64,000 nt of DNA from Micromonospora sp. C31. Lineage in GTDB: Bacteria; Actinomycetota; Actinomycetes; Mycobacteriales; Micromonosporaceae. Shown one piece after another: positions 46,764-56,946 of this stretch; within the stretch, counting starts at the first letter, position 1, and every line of letters starts with the position of its first letter. The notes beneath the pieces were generated by a model. That model saw only the letters and a program-made list of their open reading frames with translations. It was not told the DNA's origin and searched no databases. The translations under genes and the position numbers were made by a program. The stretch lies in assembly GCF_018070575.1 (NCBI RefSeq), contig NZ_JAGPXN010000001.1, positions 186,001 to 250,000 on the forward strand. The letters are read 5' to 3'.

Positions 46764-46828
46764 GTCCGGGACCCTACCGGGCGACGACCGGCGGGCCCGG
46801 CGTACGGCGGGTACCTGACCGAACGCGA

Positions 46829-46861
46829 ACGCCCCCGGCGGGCGGGACCCGTCGGGGGCGT
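46829..46861 (-). terminator. terminator of the RND transporter gene
   Basis: A 14-bp stem with one G-T pair, ACGCCCCCGGCGGG against CCCGTCGGGGGCGT, and a 5-nt loop, 14 nt behind the stop. Confidence 0.7.
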
Positions 46862-46874
46862 GCGCGGACCGTCG

Positions 46875-49800
46875 CTACTCGGCCGGCGGCAGCGGAGACC
46901 TGCGGCTCTTCGGCAGCCGCAGCACCTCGAACTGGTCGGTGCCGTCCACCAGCGCGCCCGACGGCGCCGGCCTGGCCGCCGCAGCGTCGGCGGCCTCCGC
47001 CTCGGCGGTGGACGCCGGGCCCGCGGCGGGCACCGGGACCGGCTCGGCGGCGGGCGCCCCGCCGTCGTCGCCGGCCGGGTCCGCATCCGCCTCGGTGCCC
47101 GGGGCCGCCCCACCGGACCGGCGGGCCCGCCGGGAGCGGAACGACTCCTTGGTGTTCTCCGCCATCGCGTAGAGCGTCGGCACCAGGATCAGGGTGAGCA
47201 GCGTCGAGCTGAGCAGACCGCCGATCACCACGATGGCCAGCGGCTTGGAGATGAAGCCACCCTCCCCCGTGAGGCCGAGCGCCATAGGCAGCAGCGCGAA
47301 GATGGTGGCGACCGCGGTCATCAGGATCGGCCGCAGCCGGCGCCGGCCGCCCTCGACCACCGCCTCCTGGACCCCCATGCCCTGGGCCCGGTACTGGTTG
47401 ACCAGGTCCAGCAGCACGATCGCGTTGGTCACCACGATGCCGACCAGCATGAGCACGCCGATCAGCGCCGGCACGCCCAGCGGGGTGCCGGTGGCGAGCA
47501 GCAGGCCGATCGCGCCGGTCGCCGCGAACGGGATGGAGATCAGCAGGATCAGGGCCTGGACCAGGCTGCGGAACGTCGCCACCATGATCAGGAAGACGAT
47601 CGCGATGGCGGCGAGCACGGCCATCCCCAGGTCGGCGAAGGCCTCCTCCTGGTCCGCGCTGACCCCGCCGATGGCGAAACTCGCCCCCGGCACGTCGATG
47701 CCGTCCAGCTTCTTCTGCAACTCCTGCGTGATGGCCCCGAGGTTCGAGCCGGTGGCCGTACCGGTGACCGAGACGCTGCGCTCGCCGTCGATCCGGCTCA
47801 CCTGCTGCGGGCCCTCGGTCTGGGTGACCTCGGCGATGTCGTCGAGCCTCACCGGCCCGACCGGCATCGCGCGCAGCTCCGCCACGGTGGTCGGCGGCCT
47901 GCCCGCGAACCGCAGCACCACGTCGCGCTGCCCCTCGTCGAGCGTGACCTGCCCCAGGGGCGAGCCCCGGAACGCCTGCGCCACCACCTGACCGACGGCG
48001 GCCTCGGTGAGCCCGACCCGGCCGGCGGCGACCCGGTCGACGGTGACGTCGACGCGCGGCACCCGCGTGGCGAGGCTCGTGGAGACGTCCTCGACGCCCG
48101 CCAGCCCGGCCATCGCCGTACGGACCTCCTCGGCGGCCCGGGTCAGCGCCTCCTGGTCGGCGCCCTGCACGACCACCTCGATCTGGTTGGCCGCCGCCCC
48201 GCCCTGACCGGCGCCGAAGCTGACCTCACCGACGCCCGGCCCCAGCGCGTCGAACTCCCGGCGCAGCTTCTCCCGCATCTGCTGGGCGTCGGTGCCGTCG
48301 CCGAGCGCCAGCGACCAGTTGGCGACGTTGTTGCCGCCGCCACCACCGAACGGGTTGTCCCCGCCGCCGGCCGTGACCTGGTACGTCTCGACGTCCTCGG
48401 TGCGCTCCAGCACCGCCTCGATCTGGCGGGCCGCCGCGTCGGTGCCGGCCAGCCCGGTGCCCGCCGGCAGCTCCTGGGTGATGCTCAGCGTGTCCTGGCC
48501 GGAGTCGTCCAGGAAGTTGGTCTCCAGCTGCCGGGACAGGCCGAAGGTGCCGAACAGCACGAGCACGCCGAGCCCGAGCGTGATCCACCGGGTGGCCCGC
48601 TTGCGGGTCGCGAACCCGATCACCGGCAGGTACGCCCGCTGCAACGGGCTGCGCAGTTCCTTCTCCTCCGCCGCCCGGCGCAGCGCGGCGTCGTCCGCCG
48701 TGCCGGCCGGAGGCTTCAGGAACCAGTACGCGAGCACCGGGATGACGGTCAGCGAGACCAGCAGCGAGGCGAGCAGGGCCACCGTGACGGTGATCGCGAA
48801 CGGCGCGAAGAGCTGCCCGACGAAGCCGCCCACCAGCGCGATCGGCGCGAAGACGGCCACCGTGGTGAGGGTGGACGCGGTCACCGCCCCCGCCACCTCA
48901 CGGACGGCGGCGAGGATCGCCTCGCGCTTCGGCTCGCCGTACTCCAGGTGTCTCTTGATGTTCTCCAGCACGACGATCGAGTCGTCGACCACCCGGCCGA
49001 CCGCGATGGTGAGCGCGCCGAGGGTGAGCAGGTTGAGCGAGTAGTCGCCGATCCAGAGGGCGATCAGCGCGACCACCACCGAGAGCGGGATGGAGACCGC
49101 GGTGACCACCGTGGAGCGGATCGACAGCAGGAAGACCAGGATGACCACGACGGCCATGACCAGGCCCAGCAGGCCCTCGGTGGTCAGGGTCTCGATCGAC
49201 TTCTCGACGAACGGCGCCTGGTCGAAGACGACGGTCAGCTCGGCGCCGGAGGCCCCCCGCAGGTCGGCGAGGCGGTCACGGATCTCGTGGGAGATCTCCA
49301 CCGCGTTGCCGTCCGGGGAGGCGGTGACCGCGATGCCCAGGCTGTCCTTGCCGTTCGTACGGGTGATCGCGGTGGCCGGCGCGAGCTGCTGCTCGACGGT
49401 GGCCACGTCGCCGAGGCGGACCGGGGCAGTCCGGCCCGTCGCCGGGGCGACGACGACGCCACGCAGGTCGTCCAGCGTCGCCAGCCGGGTGCCGACCTGC
49501 ACGGGAAGCGCGCGGGTGCCGTCGGTCACCGCGCCGGCCGGCACCGTCACGCCGTTGGTCTTCAGCGCCGCGCCGAGGGCGGTCGGCTGGAGCTTCGCGG
49601 CCGCCAGCTTGGCCGGGTCGGGGGTGACCACCACGACGTCGTCGCGGGCGCCGGTCAGTTCGACCGTCCGTACCCCCTCGATCGCCTCCAGCTCCGGCAC
49701 GACCGTGCCGCGCAGCTTCTCCGCGAGGACGCGCTGGTCGTCACCGCCGGAGGCAGCGAGCACCACCGCGGGCAGGTCGTCGGTGCTGCCGGCGATGACC

Positions 49801-50180
49801 TGCGGGTCGACCCCCTCCGGCAGCTGCGCGTCGATCCGGTTGAGCGCGGTCTGCATCTTGTTGACGACGTCGTCCAGGTCGGTGCCGAACTCGTACTGGA
49901 CCTGGACGGTCGCGGCTCCCTCGCGGGAGGTCGAGGTGACCTGGTCCAGCCCGGGGATGCCCTGGAGGCTGTTCTCGATCGGCTCGGTGACCTGCGACTC
50001 GACCACCTCGGGCCCGGCGCCGGGGTAGACCGCCACGATGAACGCGGCGGGGAACTCCAGCGACGGCAGGAGCTGCTGCTTCAGTGACGGTACGGCGAAC
50101 GCCCCGAACAGCGTGGTCACCACCGCGATGAGGGCGACCAGCCCTCGGTTGGCGAGGCTGAATCTGGCGAGCAGCGACAT
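46875..50180 (-). CDS. RND-superfamily efflux permease (AcrB/HAE1-like)
   Basis: A 1101-residue transporter. The N-terminal helix (LVALIAVVTTLFGAFAVP) is followed by a large extracytoplasmic loop (PAAFIVAVYPGAGPEVVESQVTEPIE), then a helix cluster with the proton-relay pair in AVGRVVDDSIVVLENI near residue 400, and a repeat of the plan in the second half (LIGVLMLVGIVVTNAIVLLD). The C-terminus adds about 70 Ala/Pro/acidic residues. No membrane-fusion or outer-membrane partner is encoded nearby, as expected for a Gram-positive. The substrate is unknown. Confidence 0.94.
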   Translation of the reverse strand: MSLLARFSLANRGLVALIAVVTTLFGAFAVPSLKQQLLPSLEFPAAFIVAVYPGAGPEVVESQVTEPIENSLQGIPGLDQVTSTSREGAATVQVQYEFGTDLDDVVNKMQTALNRIDAQLPEGVDPQVIAGSTDDLPAVVLAASGGDDQRVLAEKLRGTVVPELEAIEGVRTVELTGARDDVVVVTPDPAKLAAAKLQPTALGAALKTNGVTVPAGAVTDGTRALPVQVGTRLATLDDLRGVVVAPATGRTAPVRLGDVATVEQQLAPATAITRTNGKDSLGIAVTASPDGNAVEISHEIRDRLADLRGASGAELTVVFDQAPFVEKSIETLTTEGLLGLVMAVVVILVFLLSIRSTVVTAVSIPLSVVVALIALWIGDYSLNLLTLGALTIAVGRVVDDSIVVLENIKRHLEYGEPKREAILAAVREVAGAVTASTLTTVAVFAPIALVGGFVGQLFAPFAITVTVALLASLLVSLTVIPVLAYWFLKPPAGTADDAALRRAAEEKELRSPLQRAYLPVIGFATRKRATRWITLGLGVLVLFGTFGLSRQLETNFLDDSGQDTLSITQELPAGTGLAGTDAAARQIEAVLERTEDVETYQVTAGGGDNPFGGGGGNNVANWSLALGDGTDAQQMREKLRREFDALGPGVGEVSFGAGQGGAAANQIEVVVQGADQEALTRAAEEVRTAMAGLAGVEDVSTSLATRVPRVDVTVDRVAAGRVGLTEAAVGQVVAQAFRGSPLGQVTLDEGQRDVVLRFAGRPPTTVAELRAMPVGPVRLDDIAEVTQTEGPQQVSRIDGERSVSVTGTATGSNLGAITQELQKKLDGIDVPGASFAIGGVSADQEEAFADLGMAVLAAIAIVFLIMVATFRSLVQALILLISIPFAATGAIGLLLATGTPLGVPALIGVLMLVGIVVTNAIVLLDLVNQYRAQGMGVQEAVVEGGRRRLRPILMTAVATIFALLPMALGLTGEGGFISKPLAIVVIGGLLSSTLLTLILVPTLYAMAENTKESFRSRRARRSGGAAPGTEADADPAGDDGGAPAAEPVPVPAAGPASTAEAEAADAAAARPAPSGALVDGTDQFEVLRLPKSRRSPLPPAE

Positions 50181-50298
50181 CGGCGTGACTCACTCCTGGA
50201 AAAGGCGATTGGCGGGGTACGGATTCTCCCCCACCCCGCCCGGGCGGCCCCGCTCGCCCCTGCCCACGTCCGATGCACAGGACCCACGTCCGCGCCCG

Positions 50299-50373
50299 CG
50301 CCGCCACCGCCACCGGCGGTGTGCGCCGCCACCGCCACCGGCGGTGTGCGCCGCCACCGCCACCGGCGGTGTA
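50299..50373. repeat. three direct 25-bp repeats, each a small hairpin
   Basis: Units at 50299-50323, 50324-50348 and 50349-50373. The first two are identical and the third differs in its last base. Each contains ACCGCC-ACC-GGCGGT, a 6-bp stem. They lie between the thrC stop and the RND promoter region. Confidence 0.85.
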
Positions 50374-50438
50374 CGCCGTCGCCGTGCCGACCGGTGGCGA
50401 CTGCCGTGACCGGTGACCGGTGGCGGTCAGCCGAAGGC

Positions 50439-51488
50439 TCAGGCCAGGTCGAGACAGCGGGCGGCGGCCAGGGGGTCGTTGGCGATGGTGGTGGGCACGG
50501 GCGCGGTGGAGATGGCCCACTCCGGATCCTTCAGACCGTGGCCGGTCACCGTGCAGACCACCGTCGAGCCGGCCGGGACCCGACCGGCGGCGGCCTGCTG
50601 GAGCAGGCCGGCCACACTGGCCGCGCTGCCCAGTTCGACGAAGACCCCCACCTCACGGGCCAGCAGCCGGTACGCGGCCAGGATCTCGCGGTCGGTGACG
50701 GCGGCGATCAGGCCGCCCGAGGAGTCCCGTGCGTCGATCGCCCTGGTCCAGCTCGCCGGGTTGCCGATCCGGATGGCGGTGGCGATCGTGGACGGCTCCC
50801 GCACCACCTGCCCGCTGACGATCGGGGCGGCGCCGGCGGCCTGGAAGCCGTACATCTTCGGGGCGCGGGTGACGTTGCCGTCCCGCAGTTCCTCGGAGTA
50901 GCCCATCCAGTAGGCGGAGACGTTGCCGGCGTTGCCGACCGGCAGGCAGTGGATGTCGGGCGCCTCGCCCAACGCCTCGACGATCTCGAACGCGGCCGTC
51001 TTCTGGCCGTGCAGCCGGTCGATGTTGACCGAGTTGACCAGGGCGACCGGGTAGTCCTGGGCGAGCTTGGCGGCCAGCGACAGGCAGTCGTCGAAGTTGC
51101 CGTTGACCTGGAGCAGCTTCGCCCCGTGCACGAGCGCCTGGGCCAGCTTGCCCAGCGCGATCTTGCCCTGCGGCACGAGCACCGCGCAGGTCAGCCCGGC
51201 GCGGGCCGCGTATGCCGCCGCGGAGGCGCTGGTGTTGCCGGTGGAGGCGCAGATGATCGCCTTGTTGCCGGCCTCGACGGCCTTGGAGACCGCGAGCGTC
51301 ATGCCCCGGTCCTTGAACGAGCCGGTCGGGTTGGCGCCCTCCACCTTCAGGTGCACGTCGCAGCCGAGCCGGGCGGAGAGCACCGGCGCGGGCAGCAGCG
51401 GGGTGTTCCCCTCGTGCAGGGTCACGACCGGGGTGGCGTCGGTGACCGGCAGCCGGTCCCGGTACGCGTCGATCAGGCCCCGCCACAT
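50439..51488 (-). CDS. thrC: threonine synthase
   Basis: A 349-residue PLP enzyme that converts phosphohomoserine to threonine. It starts at ATG 51486-51488 with GGGAG six bases upstream. The PLP lysine is Lys59 in [11 protein letters not shown], followed by [18 protein letters not shown] and [16 protein letters not shown]. This is the short actinobacterial class without the N-terminal extension of the plant/E. coli forms. It follows hom after about 150 bp. Confidence 0.96.
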   Translation of the reverse strand: MWRGLIDAYRDRLPVTDATPVVTLHEGNTPLLPAPVLSARLGCDVHLKVEGANPTGSFKDRGMTLAVSKAVEAGNKAIICASTGNTSASAAAYAARAGLTCAVLVPQGKIALGKLAQALVHGAKLLQVNGNFDDCLSLAAKLAQDYPVALVNSVNIDRLHGQKTAAFEIVEALGEAPDIHCLPVGNAGNVSAYWMGYSEELRDGNVTRAPKMYGFQAAGAAPIVSGQVVREPSTIATAIRIGNPASWTRAIDARDSSGGLIAAVTDREILAAYRLLAREVGVFVELGSAASVAGLLQQAAAGRVPAGSTVVCTVTGHGLKDPEWAISTAPVPTTIANDPLAAARCLDLA

Positions 51489-51636
51489 GTCGTTCTCCCT
51501 CGCCTCTACCGCCCCGCCGCCCCGGGTACGCCACCAGCCTGGCCCAGCCTCGCCGGGTCGCCGCCGGCGCACCCGCAGTTAACCACCAGGCGAGACACGG
51601 AGCCGCCCGCCCCGCCGGACGCCGCGGACCGGCCGG

Positions 51637-52962
51637 TCAGAGCCCGCCCTCGACGCGCAGCACGCTCGCCACCGAGCGGACGATGTCCAGCCCGCGCAGC
51701 TCGCGCACGGTGGCGGCGAGCGCCGCGTCCGGGGCGACGTGGGTGACGATGACCAGGTCGGCGTCCTCGCCCCGGCCGGCCGCGCCGCCCCCCGCCGGGC
51801 CCTGCCGCACCGTGGCGATCGAGACGTCGTGCCGGGCGAACACCCCGGCCACCGCCGCCAGCACACCCGGTCGGTCGGCCACGTCGAGGCTGACGTGGTA
51901 GCGGGTCAGCGCCTCCCCCATCGGCCGTACCGGCAGGTCGGCGTACGCGCTCTCGCTGGCCGACCGCACGCCGGCGAGCCGGTTGCGGGAGACCGCCACC
52001 ACGTCGCCCAGCACCGCGCTGGCGGTCGGCGCGCCGCCCGCGCCCCGGCCGTAGAACATCAGCGGCCCGGCCGCCTCGGCCTCGACGAAGACCGCGTTGA
52101 ACGCGTCGCCGACGCTGGCCAGCGGGTGGCTCAGCGGGATCATCGCCGGGTGCACCCGCACGCTGACCGTCTCCCGGCCGCCCGCGTCGGCGCCCCGGGC
52201 GGCGATGCAGAGCAGCTTGATCGTGCACCCCATCGCCTTGGCGCTGGCCACGTCGGCCGCGGTGACCTCGGTGATGCCCTCCCGGTGCACGTCGGCCGCG
52301 CCGACGCGGGTGTGGAACGCCAGCGAGGCGAGGATGGCCGCCTTGGCCGCCGCGTCGAAGCCCTCGACGTCGGCGGTCGGGTCGGCCTCGGCGTAGCCCA
52401 GCTCGGTGGCCTCCTCCAGCGCCTCCGCGAAGCCGGCGCCGGTGGCGTCCATGGCGGAGAGGATGAAGTTGGTGGTGCCGTTGACGATGCCGGTGACCCG
52501 GTTGATCCGGTCGCCGTGCAGCGACTCGCGCAGCGGGCGCAGCAGTGGGATCGCGCCCGCCACGGACGCCTCGTAGTAGAGGTCGCCGCCGCCCTCGGCC
52601 GCCGCGTCGTGCAGGGCGGGGCCGTCCTCGGCGAGCAGCGCCTTGTTGGCCGTGACCACGCTCTTGCCGGCCCGCAACGCCTCCACCAGCCAGCCCCGGG
52701 CCGGCTCGATGCCACCGACGACCTCGACAACCACGTCCACGTCGTCGCGCTTGACCAGGCCGAGCGCGTCGGTGGTGAACAGGCCCGGGTCGACGGGCAG
52801 GTCACCCCGGTCGCGGCCGAGACGGCGTACGGCGATGCCGGTGATCTCCAGCGGGGCACCGATCCGGGCGGTGAGGTCGGCGGCCTGCTCGTGCAGCAGC
52901 CGGACCACCTCGCTACCGACCGTGCCGCAGCCGAGCAGTGCCAGGCGCACAGGTGATGTCAT
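51637..52962 (-). CDS. hom: homoserine dehydrogenase
   Basis: A 441-residue NAD(P)-dependent enzyme at the branch to threonine and methionine. It has GCGTVG (11-16), VTANKALLAEDG, GIVNGTTNFILSAM and the catalytic region LGYAEADPTADVEGFDAAAK. A C-terminal ACT domain (about 360-441, YHVSLDVADRPGVLAAVAGVFARHDVSI) suggests feedback control by threonine. Its start overlaps the lysA stop by 4 nt, so lysA and hom are co-translated. Confidence 0.97.
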   Translation of the reverse strand: MTSPVRLALLGCGTVGSEVVRLLHEQAADLTARIGAPLEITGIAVRRLGRDRGDLPVDPGLFTTDALGLVKRDDVDVVVEVVGGIEPARGWLVEALRAGKSVVTANKALLAEDGPALHDAAAEGGGDLYYEASVAGAIPLLRPLRESLHGDRINRVTGIVNGTTNFILSAMDATGAGFAEALEEATELGYAEADPTADVEGFDAAAKAAILASLAFHTRVGAADVHREGITEVTAADVASAKAMGCTIKLLCIAARGADAGGRETVSVRVHPAMIPLSHPLASVGDAFNAVFVEAEAAGPLMFYGRGAGGAPTASAVLGDVVAVSRNRLAGVRSASESAYADLPVRPMGEALTRYHVSLDVADRPGVLAAVAGVFARHDVSIATVRQGPAGGGAAGRGEDADLVIVTHVAPDAALAATVRELRGLDIVRSVASVLRVEGGL

Positions 52963-54344
52963 CCCACGTCCAATGCGAGCAGGTCCTCTTCGGTCTCCCG
53001 CCGGACGATCAGGCGCGCCTGGCCGTCGCGCACCGCGACCACCGGGGGGCGGGGTACGTGGTTGTAGTTGCTGGCCATGCTCCGGCAGTAGGCGCCGGTG
53101 CCCGGCACCGCGACAAGATCTCCGGGCTGCACGTCGGCGGGCAGGAATTCATCCTGCACCACGATGTCCCCGGACTCACAGTGCTTTCCCACCACGCGGG
53201 CGAGCATCGGCTCCACGGCCGACGCGCGGGACGCCAGCGTCGCGGAGTAGGACGCGTCGTAGAGGGCGGTACGGATGTTGTCGCTCATCCCGCCGTCGAC
53301 GCTCACGTACGTGCGGATGCCGTCGACGTCCTTGACCGTGCCGACCTCGTAGAGGGTGAACACGGCCGGCCCCACGATCGCCCGGCCCGGCTCGATCGAC
53401 AGGTGCGGCACCGCCAGCCGCTCGGCGCCGCACTCGGACTCGACGATCCGGCGCAGCCGCTTCGCCAGCTCCTGCGGGGCGGCCGGGTCGTCCTGGGTGG
53501 TGTACGCGATGCCGAAGCCGCCACCGAGGTCCAGCTCGGGCAGCTCCACCCCGCGCGCGTCGCGGATCTGCGCCTGGAGGCCGAGCACCCGGCGGGCGGA
53601 GACCTCGAAGCCGCTCGCGTCGAAGATCTGCGAACCGATGTGCGAGTGCAGGCCACGCAGCTCCAGCACGCCCTCGTCGAGCACCCGGAGGGCCGCCTCG
53701 GCCGCCGCCCCGCCGGCGAGGGAGAAGCCGAACTTCTGGTCCTCGTGGGCGGTGGCGATGAACTCGTGGGTGTGCGCCTCGACGCCGACGGTGACCCGGA
53801 TCATCACCCGGGGGCGGACGCCCCGCTCGCGGGCCAGCGCGGTGAGCCGGCCGATCTCGTCGAACGAGTCGAGGATGATCCGGCCCACCCCGGCGTCGAG
53901 CGCCCGGGCCAGCTCGGCAACCGACTTGTTGTTGCCGTGGAAGCCGATCCGCTCGGGCGGCATCCCCGCCGACAGCGCGGTGGCCAGCTCGCCCCCGGTG
54001 CACACGTCGAGGTGCAGGCCCTCCTCGGCGATCATCCGGACCACCGCCCGGCAGAGGAATGCCTTGCCGGCGTAGTAGACGTCGGCACCGGCGAAGCCGG
54101 TGCGGAAGTCGCGGCAGCGTGAGCGCAGGTCGTCCTCGTCGAGGACGTACACCGGGGTGCCGAACTCGGCCGCGATGTCGCGGACGCCGAGCCCGGCCAC
54201 CGCGAGTGCGCCGTCGCCGCCGCGCGTGACGTTGCGCGGCCAGAGCTGCGGCACCAGGGCGTTGACGTCGGCCGGGGTACGCAGCCACGCCGGCCCCCGG
54301 CTGCCGATGTCGCCGTGCAGCGCACCGGCCTCGTGAGCGCGCAT
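52959..54344 (-). CDS. lysA: diaminopimelate decarboxylase
   Basis: A 461-residue PLP enzyme that makes lysine from meso-diaminopimelate. Family features are the PLP lysine in YYAGKAFL (Lys94), LDVCTGGELATAL, FHGNNKSVAEL, HSHIGSQI, the glycine-rich GGGFGIAYT and GRAIVGPAVFTLYEVG, with the substrate-binding Cys in KHCESGDIV. It lies 7 nt behind argS and overlaps hom by 4 nt. Confidence 0.97.
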   Translation of the reverse strand: MRAHEAGALHGDIGSRGPAWLRTPADVNALVPQLWPRNVTRGGDGALAVAGLGVRDIAAEFGTPVYVLDEDDLRSRCRDFRTGFAGADVYYAGKAFLCRAVVRMIAEEGLHLDVCTGGELATALSAGMPPERIGFHGNNKSVAELARALDAGVGRIILDSFDEIGRLTALARERGVRPRVMIRVTVGVEAHTHEFIATAHEDQKFGFSLAGGAAAEAALRVLDEGVLELRGLHSHIGSQIFDASGFEVSARRVLGLQAQIRDARGVELPELDLGGGFGIAYTTQDDPAAPQELAKRLRRIVESECGAERLAVPHLSIEPGRAIVGPAVFTLYEVGTVKDVDGIRTYVSVDGGMSDNIRTALYDASYSATLASRASAVEPMLARVVGKHCESGDIVVQDEFLPADVQPGDLVAVPGTGAYCRSMASNYNHVPRPPVVAVRDGQARLIVRRETEEDLLALDVG

Positions 54345-54351
54345 GACCGAT

Positions 54352-56016
54352 CTACATCCTCTCCGGGGCCGAGACGCCGAGCAGGCGCAGGCCGTTGGCG
54401 ATGACGGTGCGGGTGGCGTCGTTCAGCCAGAGCCGGGCGCGGTGCAGGTCGGTGGTCTCCTCGTCGCCGCGCGGCAGGATCCGGCACTCGTCGTAGAACC
54501 GGTGGTAGGCCCCGGCCAGCTCCTCCAGGTAGCGGGCCACCCGGTGCGGGCCGCGCAGCTCCGCCGCCGTGGCGACCACGGCGGGGAACTCGGCGAGCGC
54601 CTTGAGCAGCTCGTTCTCCTTCTCGTGCCCGAGCAGCTCCGGCCGGAACGCCTCGGCGTCGCCCCGGGTCAGCCCCACCTCGGCGGCGTTGCGACCCACG
54701 CTGGCCGTCCGGGCCGCGACGTACTGCACGTAGTAGACCGGGTTGTCGCGGGTGGCCCGGGTCCACAGCTCCACGTCGATGTCGATCGGGGAGTCGCTGG
54801 AGTAGCGCGCCAGCGCGTAGCGGGCGGCGTCCACGCCGATCGCGTCGACCAGGTCCTCCAGGGTCACCACCGTGCCGGCGCGCTTGCTCATCCGGACCGG
54901 GGCGCCGTCGCGGACCAGGTTGACCAGCTGGCCGATCAGGATCTCCAGGTTACGCTCCGGGTCGTCGCCGAAGCACGCCGACATCGCCTTCATCCGGCCG
55001 ATGTAGCCGTGGTGGTCGGCGCCCAGCATGATCACGACCCGCTCGAAGCCGCGCTCCCGCTTGTCGAGGTAGTAGGCGCAGTCGGCGGCGAAGTAGGTCC
55101 ACTCGCCGTTGGACTTGCGCAGCACCCGGTCCTTGTCGTCACCGAAGTCGGTGGTGCGCAGCCAGGTCGCGCCGTCGGACTCGAACACCCGGCCCTGCTC
55201 GCGCAGGCGCTGGAGGGCCAGTTCCAGTTCGCCCCGGTCGTGCAGGTCCTTCTCGTTGAAGTAGGTGTCGAACTCGACCCCGAAGCCGCGCAGCGAGGAC
55301 CTGATCTCGGCGAACATGAGCTGTACGCCCTCCACCCGGAAGACCTCCTGGGCGGCGGCGTCGTCGAGTTCCAGCACGTCGGGCCGGGTGCCCCGCACGG
55401 CGTCGGCGATCTCGTTGATGTACGCCCCGGCGTAGCCGTCCTCGGGGGCCGGCTCGCCCTTGGCGGCGGCGAGCAACGAACGGGCGAACCGGTCGATCTG
55501 GGAGCCCGCGTCGTTGAAGTAGTATTCCGTGCCCACCTCGGCGCCGGTGGCGCGCAGCAGCCGGCTCAGCGCGTCGCCGACGGCCGCCCAGCGGACGCCG
55601 CCGATGTGCACCGGGCCGGTCGGGTTCGCCGAGACGAACTCCAGGTTCATCTTCTGGCCGGCGAGCCGGTCACTGCGGCCGTACGCCTCGCCCGCCTCGA
55701 CGATCATCCGGGCGAGCAGGCCGGCGGCGGCCGCGTCGAGCCGGATGTTGAGGAAGCCCGGACCGGCGATCTCCACCGACTTGACCCCCGGGGCCCGGCC
55801 GAGCTGGTCGGCCAGGGCCGTGGCCAGCTCACGCGGCGCGACGCCCACCTTCTTGCTGAGCTGGAGTGCCAGCGTGGAGGCGTAGTCGCCGTGCTCGGGG
55901 TTTCGGGGTCGCTCGACCACCGTCCGCTCCGGCAGGGCGGAGCGGTCCAGGCCACGCTCGGTGAAGACGGCGTGGGCTGCGGAGAGGACGACCTCGGCGA
56001 GTTCTGCGGGAGTCAC
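54352..56016 (-). CDS. argS: arginyl-tRNA synthetase
   Basis: A 554-residue class I synthetase. It has an N-terminal Add-1 domain, the HIGH-equivalent HIGG (137-140) in [11 protein letters not shown], the KMSKS-equivalent MSKRAGTVV, and an anticodon-binding DALR domain with [11 protein letters not shown]. It starts at GTG 56014-56016, 6 nt behind TAACAT, hence a leaderless mRNA. It is the first gene of the argS-lysA-hom unit. A tRNA-Arg gene lies 2.7 kb away. Confidence 0.97.
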   Translation of the reverse strand: MTPAELAEVVLSAAHAVFTERGLDRSALPERTVVERPRNPEHGDYASTLALQLSKKVGVAPRELATALADQLGRAPGVKSVEIAGPGFLNIRLDAAAAGLLARMIVEAGEAYGRSDRLAGQKMNLEFVSANPTGPVHIGGVRWAAVGDALSRLLRATGAEVGTEYYFNDAGSQIDRFARSLLAAAKGEPAPEDGYAGAYINEIADAVRGTRPDVLELDDAAAQEVFRVEGVQLMFAEIRSSLRGFGVEFDTYFNEKDLHDRGELELALQRLREQGRVFESDGATWLRTTDFGDDKDRVLRKSNGEWTYFAADCAYYLDKRERGFERVVIMLGADHHGYIGRMKAMSACFGDDPERNLEILIGQLVNLVRDGAPVRMSKRAGTVVTLEDLVDAIGVDAARYALARYSSDSPIDIDVELWTRATRDNPVYYVQYVAARTASVGRNAAEVGLTRGDAEAFRPELLGHEKENELLKALAEFPAVVATAAELRGPHRVARYLEELAGAYHRFYDECRILPRGDEETTDLHRARLWLNDATRTVIANGLRLLGVSAPERM

Positions 56017-56022
56017 CGATCC

Positions 56023-56028
56023 ATGTTA
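56023..56028 (-). promoter_or_regulatory. -10 box of a leaderless promoter (argS operon)
   Basis: Minus-strand TAACAT, 6 nt before the argS GTG. No ribosome-binding site. Confidence 0.6.
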
Positions 56029-56116
56029 TCGGGGGTAGACTCGGCACCCGCGGCGGCGACCCAGTGTGTGAGACCGGCCCGCCGGATCCCCTGACCGACC
56101 GACCTGACGAGGCACC

Positions 56117-56938
56117 ATGAGCATCAGCACCCCGGGCGGCCCCGAGCGCCGCCCGAACGTGGTCAGCACCGGCAAGAAGCCGGCGGCGGGCCGGCCGGCC
56201 GCCGGCGCCAGGACCGGGTCCACCGGCACCAGGACCGGGTCCGGCAAGCCGACGGGCACCCGTCCCGGCGCAGGGGGCAAGGGCCGCAAGCCCATCGCCC
56301 CGGTCAAGGTGAGCCAGGGCCGCTCCTGGGGGCCGATCGCGCTCTTCACCGCCGTGGGTGTGCTGGCGGTGGCGATCATCGGTTACGGCGCCTGGGCGAC
56401 GTTCCAGGGCTCCAAGCCCTGGGAGGACCGGGCGGACGCCATCGAGGGCATCGTCAACTACCGCGAGAAGGACAAGGACCTGGTGGCCGGCGGCAACCAC
56501 AAGGCGGGGCCCATCACCTACACGGTGCTGCCGCCGGTGGCCGGCCCGCACAACGGGGCCTGGCAGAACTGCATGGGTGACGTCTACCCCGCCCAGATCG
56601 CCAACGAGCACGCGGTGCACAGCCTGGAGCACGGCACGGTCTGGATCACCTACCGTCCCGACCTGCCCGCCGACCAGGTGACGAAGCTCGCCGACAAGGT
56701 GCGGGGCAAGGAGAAGCTGATGCTCAGCCCGTTCGAGGGGCTGGACAAGCCGATCTCGCTCCAGGCGTGGGGCTACCAGCTCAAGGTCGACAACGCCGAC
56801 GACGGCCGGATCGACGAGTTCATCAAGACGCTGAAGGTCAACGCCTCGGTGGAGGGCCCGACCGCGCTGTGCAGCCAGGGCATCACCGCCACCGGCACCA
56901 CGCCGCGTGACGACGCCCCGCAGATGCCGCAGGGCTGA
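56117..56938 (+). CDS. DUF3105 membrane-anchored protein
   Basis: A 273-residue protein. The disordered Gly/Pro/Lys/Arg-rich N-terminus (to about 65) contains a short tandem duplication (ARTGSTGTRTGS). One transmembrane helix (about 72-94) is followed by an extracytoplasmic DUF3105 domain with QNCMGDVYPAQI, NEHAVHSLEHGTVWITYRP and a late Cys. The His/Cys-rich motif suggests metal binding. It is followed after 8 nt by a DUF305 gene, a common pairing. Function unknown. Confidence 0.88.
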   Translation: MSISTPGGPERRPNVVSTGKKPAAGRPAAGARTGSTGTRTGSGKPTGTRPGAGGKGRKPIAPVKVSQGRSWGPIALFTAVGVLAVAIIGYGAWATFQGSKPWEDRADAIEGIVNYREKDKDLVAGGNHKAGPITYTVLPPVAGPHNGAWQNCMGDVYPAQIANEHAVHSLEHGTVWITYRPDLPADQVTKLADKVRGKEKLMLSPFEGLDKPISLQAWGYQLKVDNADDGRIDEFIKTLKVNASVEGPTALCSQGITATGTTPRDDAPQMPQG

Positions 56939-56946
56939 GGAGAGCG

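Noticed and set aside
45294..50087. Open frame of about 1600 codons on the plus strand
   Set aside because: It is the antisense shadow of the RND gene; composition is Arg/Gly/His/Asp-rich without domains, a known artefact of high GC third positions.
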